A DNA stretch of 64,000 nt from positions 1 through 64,000 of the forward strand of contig NZ_BNBZ01000009.1 of NCBI RefSeq assembly GCF_014656215.1, given 5' to 3'. Positions 43,747-52,643 of this stretch are shown here, piece after piece; position 1 is the stretch's first letter; each line of letters begins with the position of its first letter. Origin of the DNA: Streptomyces zaomyceticus (GTDB lineage: Bacteria > Actinomycetota > Actinomycetes > Streptomycetales > Streptomycetaceae). A model generated the notes under the pieces. That model worked only from the letters and a program-made list of their open reading frames with translations. It had not been told where the DNA came from and searched no databases. A program made the translations under genes and the position numbers.

Positions 43747-45614
43747 TACTCGTTCGGTTCGCCGTCGAGCATCGGGTAGACGAGGAGCCGGTCCTTGCCG
43801 TTCAGCCTGTCGACGGCGATGTAGCCGGACATGCCCTCCTGGCACTCCCGGTCCCAGGCGGTGGTGTCCCGGGTGTGGGGGCCGATGATCAGCAGGTTGC
43901 CGACGCCCGCGAGGACGGACGTGAGGCCGCAGGACCAGTCCTCGTCGGTGGGCACGCCGTCGACGACGCGCGGATAGCCGTTGATGACGCTGACCACCGG
44001 GGCGCCGACCGGGCCCTGGGTGATCGTCACCTGCGAGGTGTAGCGCTCGTCGTTCTCGCCGTAGACCTCCGGGGCCGGGATGCGCGACCAGCGGCCGAGG
44101 AAGCGGGCCGGGACGACCGCGGTGCCGGTGGGGGCCTTGCGGAACGTGGCCTTCGCGGCGCCCGAGCTCCACTCCAGGACGTCGGGGGAGCGCAGCGTGA
44201 GGGTCTGGTGGGCGGCGGGGACACAGCGCGCGGTGGGCACGCTGGTCGTCACGTCGGACTCGCCGAAGACCACCTTGTCCTCGTCGGCGGAGACGAGCCG
44301 GGAGCGGCCCATGCACATCCGGGTCTCGGTGACCTGCACGTAGACCGCGTTCTTGCTGCCGGGCGTGCCCTGGCTGATCTCGATCCGGGCGGTCTCGCGG
44401 GGATGGTCGGGGGAGCCCTGGAGGACGCCCTCCCAGGCGCCGAGGAAGGTGGCGGGGACGATCCCGGAGGGGCGGGCGGAGGCGCTGCCCGTCCCGCCCC
44501 GGCCGCCGTTCTTCCCGCCGTCGCCGTCGCGGTCGGGCCAGAAGGAGTACGTGACGGTGGCCGCGGCCGCCAGCGCGAGAGCCGCCAGACCGGCGATCAG
44601 GGCCGTGCGGCCCCGGCGCCGGGCCGGCGGCCGGGGCGCCGTGGAGGCGGTGGACGGCAGGGGAGTGGGCGGGGTCGGGTCGCCGGCCGCGCGGGCGGTG
44701 GAGCCCGTCCCGGTCGCGCTCTCCGTCTCCGCCTCCAGGAGCCGGGCCGCGTGGCGGCCGAGCCGGGCGAGTACGTCCGCCGGGAGCCAGGGGTCGGGGA
44801 CCGGCAGGGTCTCCGCGATCTCCTCGGCCGAGGGGCGGCCCGCCGCGTCCTTGGCGAGACAGGCCCGGATCAGCCCGGCCAGCTCGGGGGCGAGATCCGT
44901 CAGGTCGGGCTCGTCGTGGGCGATGCGGAACATGGTGGCGTGGACGCCGCTGTCCGCCGTCCCGAAGGGGGAACGGCCGGTCGCCGCGTACGCGAGGACC
45001 GAGCCGAGGCAGAAGATGTCCGACGCGGGGGTGAGGCGATCGCCGCGGACCTGCTCGGGCGACATGAATCCGGGGGAGCCCACGACCGCGCCGGTGGTGG
45101 TCAGACCGCCGCCGTCGGCGATCGTGTCGACGGCGCGGGCGATGCCGAAGTCGATGATCCGGGGACCGTCGACGGTGAGCAGCACATTGGACGGCTTGAG
45201 GTCGCGGTGGACGAGTCCCGCGGCATGGATGTGGACCAGGGCGCGGGCGAGCCCGGAGGCCAGCGCCTTCACGGTCGCGGGCGGCAGCGGCCCGAACTCG
45301 TCGCCGACCACGGTCCGCAGCGAGGGCCCCGGCACGTAGCCGATCGCCACCCACGGCGACTCTGCTTCGGTGTCCGAGCCGAGGACGGGCGCGGTGCCCG
45401 TGCCGCCGACCCGCTCCAGGGAGGCGACCTCCCGGGCGAACCGGCGCCGGAACTCGTCCTGGGCGGCCAGCTCCGCGTGCACCACCTTCACCGCGACGGT
45501 CCGCCCGCCGGCCGAACGCGCGAGGAACACCCGGCCCATCCCTCCGACCCCGAGGCGGCCGAACAGACGGAACGGGCCGATGCTGACCGGGTCTTGGGCG
45601 TTCAATGGCTCCAC
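43734..45614 (-). CDS. membrane serine/threonine protein kinase with extracellular domain
   Basis: A 626-residue Hanks-type kinase. Gly loop GVGGMGRVFLAR, VAVKVV Lys, HRDLKPSNVLL catalytic loop and DFGIAR lie within the first ~280 residues. After a Pro/Thr linker comes one transmembrane helix (ALIAGLAALALAAAATV, ~residue 340), then a ~270-residue extracellular part without PASTA repeats, with four conserved-looking Cys and two related halves (FLGAWEGVLQG and FLGRWSRIPA). It probably senses an external ligand. The start is 26 bp after the stop of the PstS-like gene on the same strand, so the two are likely one operon. Confidence 0.9.
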   Translation of the reverse strand: MEPLNAQDPVSIGPFRLFGRLGVGGMGRVFLARSAGGRTVAVKVVHAELAAQDEFRRRFAREVASLERVGGTGTAPVLGSDTEAESPWVAIGYVPGPSLRTVVGDEFGPLPPATVKALASGLARALVHIHAAGLVHRDLKPSNVLLTVDGPRIIDFGIARAVDTIADGGGLTTTGAVVGSPGFMSPEQVRGDRLTPASDIFCLGSVLAYAATGRSPFGTADSGVHATMFRIAHDEPDLTDLAPELAGLIRACLAKDAAGRPSAEEIAETLPVPDPWLPADVLARLGRHAARLLEAETESATGTGSTARAAGDPTPPTPLPSTASTAPRPPARRRGRTALIAGLAALALAAAATVTYSFWPDRDGDGGKNGGRGGTGSASARPSGIVPATFLGAWEGVLQGSPDHPRETARIEISQGTPGSKNAVYVQVTETRMCMGRSRLVSADEDKVVFGESDVTTSVPTARCVPAAHQTLTLRSPDVLEWSSGAAKATFRKAPTGTAVVPARFLGRWSRIPAPEVYGENDERYTSQVTITQGPVGAPVVSVINGYPRVVDGVPTDEDWSCGLTSVLAGVGNLLIIGPHTRDTTAWDRECQEGMSGYIAVDRLNGKDRLLVYPMLDGEPNEYYRS

Positions 45615-45640
45615 GTCGTCAGAGCATGCCAGACCGGGGG

Positions 45641-47179
45641 TCAGCCGTCCCCACAGATCCGCAGCCCCTTCGGGGTGGCGCAGGGCAGATGGCCGTGGGT
45701 GCGGACGACGTCCTGGCCGCTCCCCCGGCTCAGATAGGTGAGGAAGCTGGAGGCGAGTGAATCGGCCGGCGGCTCGCCCCAGGTGTAGGCGTATTCGATC
45801 TCCCGGTACGGGTACGGGGAGTCGCCGATCTCGTCGACGCTCGGCCGGTACCCGTCGAGGGCGACCCGGCGCAGGCCCTTCAGTACGCCGCCGTTCCGGA
45901 ACTCGGCGTATCCGATCGCCCCGGGCAGCCGGGCGACGGTGGACAGGACCTGTTCCGTGGAGTCGAGTTCGCAGCGGACGACCCTGGACTCGGGGTCGTT
46001 GCTGGTCGCGCAGTCCAGGGAGGAGTTCGCGGGCTCGTTGCGTCCGAGGACGCGGCGCTGGAACACCTCCCGGGTGCCGGAGCCGGCGTCCCTGCTGACC
46101 AGCAGGACCGGCTGGTCGAGGCCGGGGACCAGCTCGCCCCAGTTGGTGATCTCGCCCCGGTAGATGCGGCGGATCCGGTCCAGGGAGAGGTTGTCGACGG
46201 GCACCCCGTCGTTGACGACGACGGTGAAGAGGGAGACGGCGACCATGGTCTCCCGCAGCTGCGGGTAGCCGCCGGGCTTGCGCCCGTCGGAGAGGGCGAC
46301 GACGGCGGGGGAGCCCTTGGCGGTCCTCGCCCCCTCCTCGGCCAGCTTCCGGATCCCGGAGGCCGACCCGTGGGCGTCCACGATCACCTCCGCGCCCTCG
46401 CAGTCCTTCTCGTACTTCTTCGCGAGCTCCCGCACGACGGGCGCGAAGGCCGTCGACCCGGTGACGGTGAGCGTGCCCCTGGCGCAGCCGATGGGGGGCG
46501 GGGTCTGCTCCCGGACGATGATCGCCGCGAGGGCGACCACACAGACGGTGAGGACGACGGTGACGGTCCGCGCGACCCGGCTGAAGACGGGCGGCTTGTC
46601 GTCGGGGGTCGTGCTGTGGTTGACGTGGACGATGCCCTCGTCGAGGGTGCCGTGGACCTGGACGGGGACGCCGACCGGGCCGTCGGTGAGCAGGACGAGC
46701 AGCTTGTAGTGGGCGCCCCGGTTGAGCGGCACCTTGGGCAGGACGACGGTGCTGTCGCCGTCCGACGGGCCCGGCCAGTCGCGGAAGTGGGTCAGGAGGC
46801 CCGGGTGGTCGGGGGCGGTCACGACGACCGCCGTCACCTTCCGGGTGCCGAAGCCCACCGTGAGTCCGTGGTCGCCGCCGTCGGTGTAGTGGTCGCGGGT
46901 GATGGCGAGGGCGCCGTCGTTCTCGATCCTGAGCAGGACGAGGGTGGAGTTCTCCAGGGCCGGGGTGGCGTTGAAGAACCCGCGCCGCACGGTCGCGCCG
47001 GGGCCGGTCGCGGCACCGTCCGTGGCCCCGTCGCCGATGGCGGTGTCGAGCTGGACGCGGTAGCCGAGGCGCCGCTGGTGCGGCACCCGCCGCTCGTACC
47101 AGACGGCACCGGTCGAGACGAGGACACCGAGGAGTGCGGTGACCACGGCGATGAGGTTCTCAGCGGTAAGCCAGTCCAC
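45641..47179 (-). CDS. orphan PstS-like substrate-binding protein with membrane helices
   Basis: A 512-residue protein. One N-terminal hydrophobic helix (ENLIAVVTALLGVLVSTGAV), a ~190-residue beta-rich cytoplasmic or surface region, a second helix (VTVVLTVCVVALAAIIV), then a PstS-like periplasmic-binding domain with GTLTVTGSTAFAPVVREL, DAHGSASGIRKL, RIRRIYRGEITNWGEL and SRDAGSGTREVF, the phosphate-contact motifs of that family. No ABC permease or ATPase genes accompany it. Its coupling to a kinase gene suggests ligand sensing instead of transport. GTG 47179 is the best start; the long upstream frame belongs to another strand's gene. Confidence 0.8.
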   Translation of the reverse strand: MDWLTAENLIAVVTALLGVLVSTGAVWYERRVPHQRRLGYRVQLDTAIGDGATDGAATGPGATVRRGFFNATPALENSTLVLLRIENDGALAITRDHYTDGGDHGLTVGFGTRKVTAVVVTAPDHPGLLTHFRDWPGPSDGDSTVVLPKVPLNRGAHYKLLVLLTDGPVGVPVQVHGTLDEGIVHVNHSTTPDDKPPVFSRVARTVTVVLTVCVVALAAIIVREQTPPPIGCARGTLTVTGSTAFAPVVRELAKKYEKDCEGAEVIVDAHGSASGIRKLAEEGARTAKGSPAVVALSDGRKPGGYPQLRETMVAVSLFTVVVNDGVPVDNLSLDRIRRIYRGEITNWGELVPGLDQPVLLVSRDAGSGTREVFQRRVLGRNEPANSSLDCATSNDPESRVVRCELDSTEQVLSTVARLPGAIGYAEFRNGGVLKGLRRVALDGYRPSVDEIGDSPYPYREIEYAYTWGEPPADSLASSFLTYLSRGSGQDVVRTHGHLPCATPKGLRICGDG

Positions 47180-47362
47180 CCGCGCGACGGTACGGACGTG
47201 TGTGCGGTGACGGGGGGTGCGTCGCTGCCCGTCACCTGGAGTTCTTCCTTCCGTCGGCGGGCTCCGGGGCCCGCCCTGCGCGGGCGGCTCATCAGAGGTT
47301 GCCGGGGGTGTGGAGCGTGGGTGTAATGGCCACGAGGGGGCCTTTTGTCTGAGGAGAACCCC

Positions 47363-48307
47363 ATGCGTGTCGTCGAAGTGACCGCCTACGGCGGACCCGA
47401 GGTCCTCAGAATGGCCCGCCGGCCCGAACCGGAGGCCGGGGACGTCCCGGGCAGAGTGCGGGTGCGGCTCAAGGCCGCCGGTGTGAACCAGGCGGATCTG
47501 CGGATCCGTGCCGGTTACTACGCCGACGCGGTCGGTGCGCTCAAGCCCCCGTTCGTCCTGGGGACGGACTTCGCGGGAAAGCTGCTCGACCCCGTGCCCG
47601 GGCTGGCCCCCGGGACCCGGGTGGCCGGCTTCGTGCCCTGGTACGAGGAGCTGACCGGCGAGGGCACGTACGCGGAGGTCGTACGGGTCGCCCCGGAGTG
47701 GCTGGCCCCGATCCCGGACGACGTCGAGTTCACCGTCGCCGTCTCCGTCCCCCTGGCCTCGGCCACGGCCCAGCAGGCCCTCGACCGGCTGGCGCTCCCG
47801 GCGGGCTCGACGCTGGTGGTGACCGGCGCGAGTGCCGTGGTGGGCCGTCTCGCGGTCCAGTACGCCGCGGCGGCCGGACTGCGGGTCGTGGCCGTCGCCC
47901 ACCAGGGCGACGAGAGCGAACTGAGGATTCTCGGCGCGGAGCACGCCGTCCCGCGCGGCGGCACACCGGCGGATGTGGTCGCCAGGGTGCTGGAGGTCGT
48001 GCCGGAAGGGGCGGACGGGGTCTTCGACGGAGCGCTCGCCGGTGAGGGAATCCTTCCGGTGCTGAAGGACGGCGGCGTCTTCGCCGCGATCGCTCCCGAC
48101 CGGATCCCCGTGGCCGAGCGGAGCATCCGCGTCGAGGCCGTCCGGGCCGGGACGGACGCGGCCCGGCTGAAGGAGACGCTGGAGAAGGTGGCGGCCCGCG
48201 AGCTGATCACCCGGGTGGCCGACGTCCTGCCCCTGGAGGAGGCCGCCGAGGCCCACCGTCGCGCGGAGGCGGGACACCGTCCGGGCCGGATGGTTCTGCT
48301 GATCTGA
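47363..48307 (+). CDS. NADP-dependent zinc-type (quinone) oxidoreductase
   Basis: A 314-residue medium-chain reductase: VKAAGVNQADLRIRAG-type N-terminus (RLKAAGVNQADLRIR), LGTDFAGKLL, and the Rossmann part with STLVVTGASAVVGRLAVQYAAA. It lacks the structural-zinc cysteines, so it belongs with zinc-free quinone oxidoreductases that reduce quinones or enals with NADPH. The ATG at 47363 has GAGGAGA 6 nt upstream. Divergent from the PstS-like gene. Confidence 0.9.
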   Translation: MRVVEVTAYGGPEVLRMARRPEPEAGDVPGRVRVRLKAAGVNQADLRIRAGYYADAVGALKPPFVLGTDFAGKLLDPVPGLAPGTRVAGFVPWYEELTGEGTYAEVVRVAPEWLAPIPDDVEFTVAVSVPLASATAQQALDRLALPAGSTLVVTGASAVVGRLAVQYAAAAGLRVVAVAHQGDESELRILGAEHAVPRGGTPADVVARVLEVVPEGADGVFDGALAGEGILPVLKDGGVFAAIAPDRIPVAERSIRVEAVRAGTDAARLKETLEKVAARELITRVADVLPLEEAAEAHRRAEAGHRPGRMVLLI

Positions 48308-48468
48308 GAGGCGGGCTCCTCCCGGCGTACGAGGCTCGGGCCGGCCCGTGAAGGGGCTGGCCCGAGCCCTGTCGTTCCCCTGTGAGAAGCTTCAACTCTC
48401 CGGCGGCATATGACTGTGCCGCCGTCGAGGCATGGACTGATTTGAGTGAATCCCAGGGGGGAATCTTC

Positions 48469-49407
48469 ATGATCAACCGACGCAGCCGCGCGTTCCGCGG
48501 CGCGATCGCAGCCGCCGCCGTCACCGTCGCGATGGCCGCCACCGCCGGCACCGCCTTCGCCGCCGGCGACCCGGCCGGAACGGCCCGTGCCAAGGCCGTG
48601 GCCGAGCACCAGGCCAAGGCCTCCCAGCGCGCGGGCACCTTCGCCGCCGAGGACGCCCCGGTGGAGACGCCCACCTTCCCGATGACGGGCGTCCACAAGC
48701 AGAGCTCCGAGTGGTACCTGTACTTCCCGAACCTCGAGGGCGGTTTCGACCCCCGGCTGAACATCGGGCCCGCGCCGTACGCCATCTCCGACGAGATCGA
48801 CGTCGACAACGACAAGGACGGCTGGAGCGACGGCGGTTGGACCGTCTACAAGGACGGCAAGCTGACCTTCACCTACATGGGTGATGACATCGACTTCAAC
48901 CAGAAGCAGGTCGGCCGGGGCTGGAACATCTACAGCACCGTCCTGTCTCCCGGCAGCATCGGCGGGGCCGGCGAGGCCGACCTCGTCGCCGTCGACAAGG
49001 CCGGTGTCCTGTGGTCGTACCTCTCCTACCCGGAGGGTGACCTCACCCCGCGCACCCGCGTCGGTGGCGGCTGGGACGCGTACAACCAGATCGCCGGCCA
49101 GGGCGACCTGACCGGTGACGGCAAGGTCGACATCGTCGCCAAGGACAAGAGCGGCGTCCTGTGGCTCTACAAGGGCACCGGCAACTACAAGGCCCCCTTC
49201 GCGGGCCGGGCGAAGATCGGTGGCGGGTGGGGCATCTACGACCGGATCCTCTCGGTCGGTGACCTCGACTTCGACGGCACGGCCGACCTGATCGCCCGCA
49301 AGCCCAACGGCGACCTGTTCCGGTACTCGGGCTCGGGCAACGCCTCGGCCCCGTTCCAGAAGCCGGTCAAGATCGGCAACGGCTTCCAGATCTACAACCT
49401 GCTCTAG
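48469..49407 (+). CDS. secreted FG-GAP repeat protein (shorter paralogue)
   Basis: A 312-residue secreted protein. The signal peptide ends near AFA-AGD. Residues ~150-310 carry repeats like those of the 738-residue protein at 32376: RVGGGWDAYNQI, DLTGDGKVDIVAKDKSGVLWLYKGTG, KIGGGWGIYDRI, DLDFDGTADLIA. The N-terminal half is different. The ATG at 48469 has AGGGGGG 8 nt upstream. Probable Ca2+-binding surface protein; function unknown. Confidence 0.82.
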   Translation: MINRRSRAFRGAIAAAAVTVAMAATAGTAFAAGDPAGTARAKAVAEHQAKASQRAGTFAAEDAPVETPTFPMTGVHKQSSEWYLYFPNLEGGFDPRLNIGPAPYAISDEIDVDNDKDGWSDGGWTVYKDGKLTFTYMGDDIDFNQKQVGRGWNIYSTVLSPGSIGGAGEADLVAVDKAGVLWSYLSYPEGDLTPRTRVGGGWDAYNQIAGQGDLTGDGKVDIVAKDKSGVLWLYKGTGNYKAPFAGRAKIGGGWGIYDRILSVGDLDFDGTADLIARKPNGDLFRYSGSGNASAPFQKPVKIGNGFQIYNLL

Positions 49408-49443
49408 CGGTACCCGCTCCGGCGGCACCCGTCCGGCGCGTTT

Positions 49444-49477
49444 CCCCGACTCCGTGGCCCCGCGCCCGGAGTCGGGG
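49444..49477. terminator. hairpin 1 after the short FG-GAP gene
   Basis: CCCCGACTCCG and CGGAGTCGGGG form an 11-bp stem with a 12-nt loop, 36 bp after the stop. Confidence 0.7.
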
Positions 49478-49492
49478 GCGCGCCGGACCCGG

Positions 49493-49522
49493 TCAGGGCC
49501 GTGGCTCGTGCCACGGCCCTGA
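49493..49522. terminator. hairpin 2 after the short FG-GAP gene
   Basis: TCAGGGCCGTGGC and GCCACGGCCCTGA form a perfect 13-bp stem with a TCGT tetraloop. Confidence 0.72.
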
Positions 49523-49619
49523 CTCATGTCCCGAACGGCTCGACGAGGTCGTCGCCGGCGGCTCCGGTCGAGCCGGTGGGTCCGCTCACCGTCACCGAAC
49601 GGGCGCCGTGTGTCGCCCT

Positions 49620-49662
49620 GTTGGGGCCCACTCATCAGCCGCCGAGATGAGTGGGCCCCAAC
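49620..49662. terminator. hairpin 3 upstream of the chitinase promoter
   Basis: A perfect 17-bp stem (49620-49636 with 49646-49662) and 9-nt loop. It insulates the chitinase promoter from upstream transcription. Nothing coding is visible in the 352-bp gap that holds these three hairpins. Confidence 0.78.
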
Positions 49663-49674
49663 TTTCACCATTTC

Positions 49675-49702
49675 TGGTCTAGACCTTGACAGGTCCAGAC
49701 CA
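49675..49702 (+). promoter_or_regulatory. chitinase promoter with paired 12-bp repeats (DasR-like site)
   Basis: TGGTCTAGACCT (49675-49686) and AGGTCCAGACCA (49691-49702) are near direct repeats flanking TTGACA (49686-49691), a perfect -35 box. Paired 12-bp repeats over the -35 region are the known hallmark of Streptomyces chitinase promoters, and CTGGTCTAGACC matches the DasR-responsive dre element. Chitin/GlcNAc control is expected. Confidence 0.88.
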
Positions 49703-49759
49703 ATCGCGCTTCGCTGTGGCTTCCCCGACCCGGATCCCCCCACCCGGAAGGAAGCACGC

Positions 49760-50680
49760 ATGCTGCGTAAGTTGGTCACCGCGATGGCCGCGCTCTGTAC
49801 GGCCGTCGGTCTCGCCGTCCTTCTCGTCCCCGCCGCCTCCGCCGGTGCGGCCGCCGCCTGCGCGGCCGCCTGGAACTCCTCCAGCGTCTACACGGGAGGG
49901 ATGACGGCCTCGCACAACGGCCACAACTGGTCGGCCAAGTGGTGGACCCAGAACGAGACCCCCGGCACGACCGGTGAGTGGGGCGTCTGGGCCGACCAGG
50001 GTGCCTGCGGCGGCGGGCCCACGACCCCGCCCACCACCCCGCCGACCACCCCGCCGACCGGCGGATTCGTGGTCTCCGAGGCCCAGTTCAACCAGATGTT
50101 CCCGAGCCGGAACCCCTTCTACACGTACGCGGGCCTCACCGCCGCCCTCAAGTCGTACCCCGGCTTCGCCAACACCGGCAGCGACACGGTGAAGAAGCAG
50201 GAGGCCGCGGCATTCCTCGCGAACGTCTCCCACGAGACGGGCGGCCTCGTCCACATCGTCGAGCAGAACACGGCCAACTACCCGCACTACTGCGACACGA
50301 GCCAGTCCTACGGCTGCCCCGCCGGCCAGGCCGCCTACTACGGCCGCGGCCCCATCCAGCTCTCCTGGAACTTCAACTACAAGGCCGCCGGTGACGCCCT
50401 CGGCATCGACCTGCTGAACAACCCCTGGCGCGTCGAGCAGGACCCGGCCGTCGCCATGATGACCGGCCTCTGGTACTGGAACACCCAGAGCGGCCCCGGC
50501 ACGATGACCGCCCACAACGCCATGATCAACGGCGCCGGCTTCGGCCAGACCATCTGGGCGATCAACGGCAGCCTGGAGTGCAATGGCCGCAACCCGGCCC
50601 AGGTCCAGAGCCGGGTCACCAAGTACCAGCAGTTCACCCAGATCCTGGGCGTCCCCACCGGGGCGAACCTCTCCTGCTAG
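49760..50680 (+). CDS. secreted family 19 chitinase with chitin-binding domain
   Basis: A 306-residue secreted enzyme. A signal peptide (to about residue 30) is followed by a type-3 carbohydrate-binding module (CAAAWNSSSVYTGGMTASHNG, WWTQNETPGTTGEWGVW), a TTPPTTPPTTPP linker, and a GH19 catalytic domain with FLANVSHETGG (catalytic Glu) and YYGRGPIQLSWNFNY. It hydrolyses chitin by inversion, outside the cell. The ATG at 49760 follows GGAAGGAAG. Resembles the S. coelicolor ChiF/ChiG and S. griseus ChiC types. Confidence 0.95.
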   Translation: MLRKLVTAMAALCTAVGLAVLLVPAASAGAAAACAAAWNSSSVYTGGMTASHNGHNWSAKWWTQNETPGTTGEWGVWADQGACGGGPTTPPTTPPTTPPTGGFVVSEAQFNQMFPSRNPFYTYAGLTAALKSYPGFANTGSDTVKKQEAAAFLANVSHETGGLVHIVEQNTANYPHYCDTSQSYGCPAGQAAYYGRGPIQLSWNFNYKAAGDALGIDLLNNPWRVEQDPAVAMMTGLWYWNTQSGPGTMTAHNAMINGAGFGQTIWAINGSLECNGRNPAQVQSRVTKYQQFTQILGVPTGANLSC

Positions 50681-50726
50681 TCGGCTCCACCCGCCGCTCC
50701 GGTCGAGCGGCGGACGATGACAGGGC

Positions 50727-50757
50727 GGCGGGCCCCACGGCGAACGTGGGGCCCGCC
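50727..50757. terminator. terminator after the chitinase gene
   Basis: GGCGGGCCCCACG and CGTGGGGCCCGCC form a perfect 13-bp stem with a GCGAA loop, 46 bp after the stop. Confidence 0.85.
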
Positions 50758-50892
50758 GTCGTCCTTCGGGTCGACAGAACCACGCAGGCCGCATGAGCCG
50801 GCGCGGGCCGTACGGAGCCGGTCGCGTGAACGAGGACGAGCGGCGGGCCAACTAGGACGGGAGCCGACCCAGTTGCTCCCTAGCCTCGTCCC

Positions 50893-51438
50893 ATGAGCGA
50901 CATCAAAGCGGTCCCGGACGGCTACACCACCGTCACGCCCTGGGTCATCGGTCACGACACGGCGGGGCTCATCGACTATCTGGAACGGGCGTTCGGCGCC
51001 GAGGACCTGGGCCGGTTCGTCATGGAGGACGGCACGATCGGGCACGCGGAGCTGCGCATCGGGAACGGGCGGATCATGGCCTTCGACAGCCCGCCGGGCT
51101 GGGGGCCGACGCCCGCCTTCGTGCGGCTGTACGTGGAGGACGCGGAGGCCGTGCACCGGCGGGCGGTCGAGGCGGGCGGCACGTCCGTGACCGAGGTGAC
51201 GCATCTGTTCTTCGGCGACAAGGTCGGGCGGGTCCGCGACCCCTACGGGAACCTCTGGTGGATCCAGACCCACATCGAGGACGTCGACGAGGCGGAGATG
51301 GGGCGGCGGCTCGCCGACCCCGAGTTCACCCGCGCGATGGAGTACGTGTCGGGAGCCCTCCGGGAGGGCCCCGACGCCGCGGCCCCGCCGGACCGGCCGG
51401 AGCCGTCGACGGGCCCCCGGGACCGTCGGGGTCCCTGA
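50893..51438 (+). CDS. VOC (glyoxalase/bleomycin-resistance-like) protein
   Basis: A 181-residue protein. One paired beta-alpha-beta-beta-beta VOC domain: VTPWVIGHDTAGLIDYLERAFGAED, HAELRIGNGRIMAF, PAFVRLYVEDAEAVHRRAVEAGG and VRDPYGNLWWIQTHIED. It is like PhnB/YdhM-type members. The C-terminal ~30 residues are Pro-rich. Substrate unknown. It faces the MarR gene convergently with 31 bp between stops. Confidence 0.87.
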   Translation: MSDIKAVPDGYTTVTPWVIGHDTAGLIDYLERAFGAEDLGRFVMEDGTIGHAELRIGNGRIMAFDSPPGWGPTPAFVRLYVEDAEAVHRRAVEAGGTSVTEVTHLFFGDKVGRVRDPYGNLWWIQTHIEDVDEAEMGRRLADPEFTRAMEYVSGALREGPDAAAPPDRPEPSTGPRDRRGP

Positions 51439-51469
51439 ACGTCATCGGATTCCCGAGCCCCGGACGCCG

Positions 51470-51967
51470 TCAGGAACCCCGGACGCCGTCGGGGTCCGCG
51501 GCGGGCTCCGGCGTCCCGAAGCTCGCGGCGACCGTTTCCAGGGCCTCCGAGAGCCTCGCCAGCACCCGCACCGTGTCGTCGAAGGCCTCCTGGCCGCCCA
51601 GCTCCCGCACGAGCGCGGCGGCCAGCGCGGCGTGACCCGGGTCGATGCGGCGGATCGCCGCCCGGCCCTGCTCGGTGGGGGCGAGGAGCTTGGCCCGGCG
51701 GTGGGCCGGGTTCGGCTCGTACGCCGCCAGTCCCTCCCGTACGAGCAGGTCCGCGATCCGCTGGACGCTCTGGCGGGTGATGCCCATGACCCGGGCGATC
51801 CCGGCGACCGGGAGGGGCTCCGGGAGGACCGCGCCGAGGACCTGCCACCAGGCGGCGGTCAGGCCCGCCGGCTCGGCCAGCTTCTCGGAGACGCCGAGGA
51901 ACTGGCCGTTGAGCCGGAAGACGCTCAGGGCGGTGCGGGAGAGTGCGTCCTGCGATGCGCGGGTCAT
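51470..51967 (-). CDS. MarR-family transcriptional regulator
   Basis: A 165-residue winged-helix regulator: LPVAGIARVMGITRQSVQRIADLLVREGLAAYEPNPAHRRAKLL, split by the recognition helix and wing typical of MarR. It begins directly after the PfpI gene stop (TAGATG), so it is the second gene of that operon. The paired palindromes at 52644-52678 upstream of the operon are its probable operators. Confidence 0.9.
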   Translation of the reverse strand: MTRASQDALSRTALSVFRLNGQFLGVSEKLAEPAGLTAAWWQVLGAVLPEPLPVAGIARVMGITRQSVQRIADLLVREGLAAYEPNPAHRRAKLLAPTEQGRAAIRRIDPGHAALAAALVRELGGQEAFDDTVRVLARLSEALETVAASFGTPEPAADPDGVRGS

Positions 51968-52603
51968 CTACTCGTCGTCTTCCGCGTTGAGCTCGGCGTA
52001 CGCGGCCGGGTCCGAGTCGTGGAAGAGGCGGAACCAGGCGTCCCGCTTGCCCTCGTAGGCGCCGAGCGCGCCGAAGATCTCCCGTGCGAAGGCGACCGGC
52101 TCCGTCGGGCCCGCCGTGATCAGGTCGCCGGTCCCGGCCTCGCCCGCGGACGTCACCGCGTCCGCGTCGACGTAGTGCTCGCCGCCCTTGTAGCCGGTGG
52201 CGGCCAGGTAGAACGAGACCGCGCCGGTGTGCGGGCGGTCGTCGAGCAGGCCCTCCCTGGCGAGTCCGGCGGTGGCGCCGCAGATCGCGGCGACCGGCAC
52301 GCCGGCGTCCAGGAAGGTGCGGGCCGCGGTCGAGAAGGGGGCGAGCTCGTCGCCCTCGTCGTACTTGTCGGCGCCGGGAAGGATCAGCAGCGCGCTGTCC
52401 TCGGGGCGGAGGTCGCCGAGCGCGAGGTCGGGGACGATCCGCAGGCCGGCGATGGTCGTGACGGGCTCCCCGGCGACCGGGCCGACGGTCCTGACCGTGT
52501 AGCCGGCGCGGGCGAGCCAGGCGGTGGCGTGGCCCGTCTCCCAGTCGGCGAGGGTGTCGTACACGGCGAGATGAACGGTCTTCGTTTCCATGACGGACCC
52601 CAT
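51968..52603 (-). CDS. DJ-1/PfpI family protein
   Basis: A 211-residue class I glutamine amidotransferase-like protein. LLILPGADKYDEG and the nucleophile elbow AAICGATAGLA (Cys near residue 110) fit the DJ-1/PfpI fold; YVDADAVTSAGEAGTGDLITA is the usual later segment. Such proteins act as stress-related hydrolases, chaperones or glyoxalases. Its operon with a MarR repressor suggests induction by a small molecule. ATG 52603 has AAGGGG 6 nt upstream; 52591 is an alternative. Confidence 0.87.
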   Translation of the reverse strand: MGSVMETKTVHLAVYDTLADWETGHATAWLARAGYTVRTVGPVAGEPVTTIAGLRIVPDLALGDLRPEDSALLILPGADKYDEGDELAPFSTAARTFLDAGVPVAAICGATAGLAREGLLDDRPHTGAVSFYLAATGYKGGEHYVDADAVTSAGEAGTGDLITAGPTEPVAFAREIFGALGAYEGKRDAWFRLFHDSDPAAYAELNAEDDE

Positions 52604-52643
52604 GACTGACCCCTTGGTCGGTGTGATCGATGCCCTGGTGCTT

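Noticed and set aside
45641..48277. The full 878-codon minus frame as one gene
   Set aside because: Its N-terminal third lies antisense to the well-supported quinone oxidoreductase; the PstS-like protein begins sensibly at 47179.
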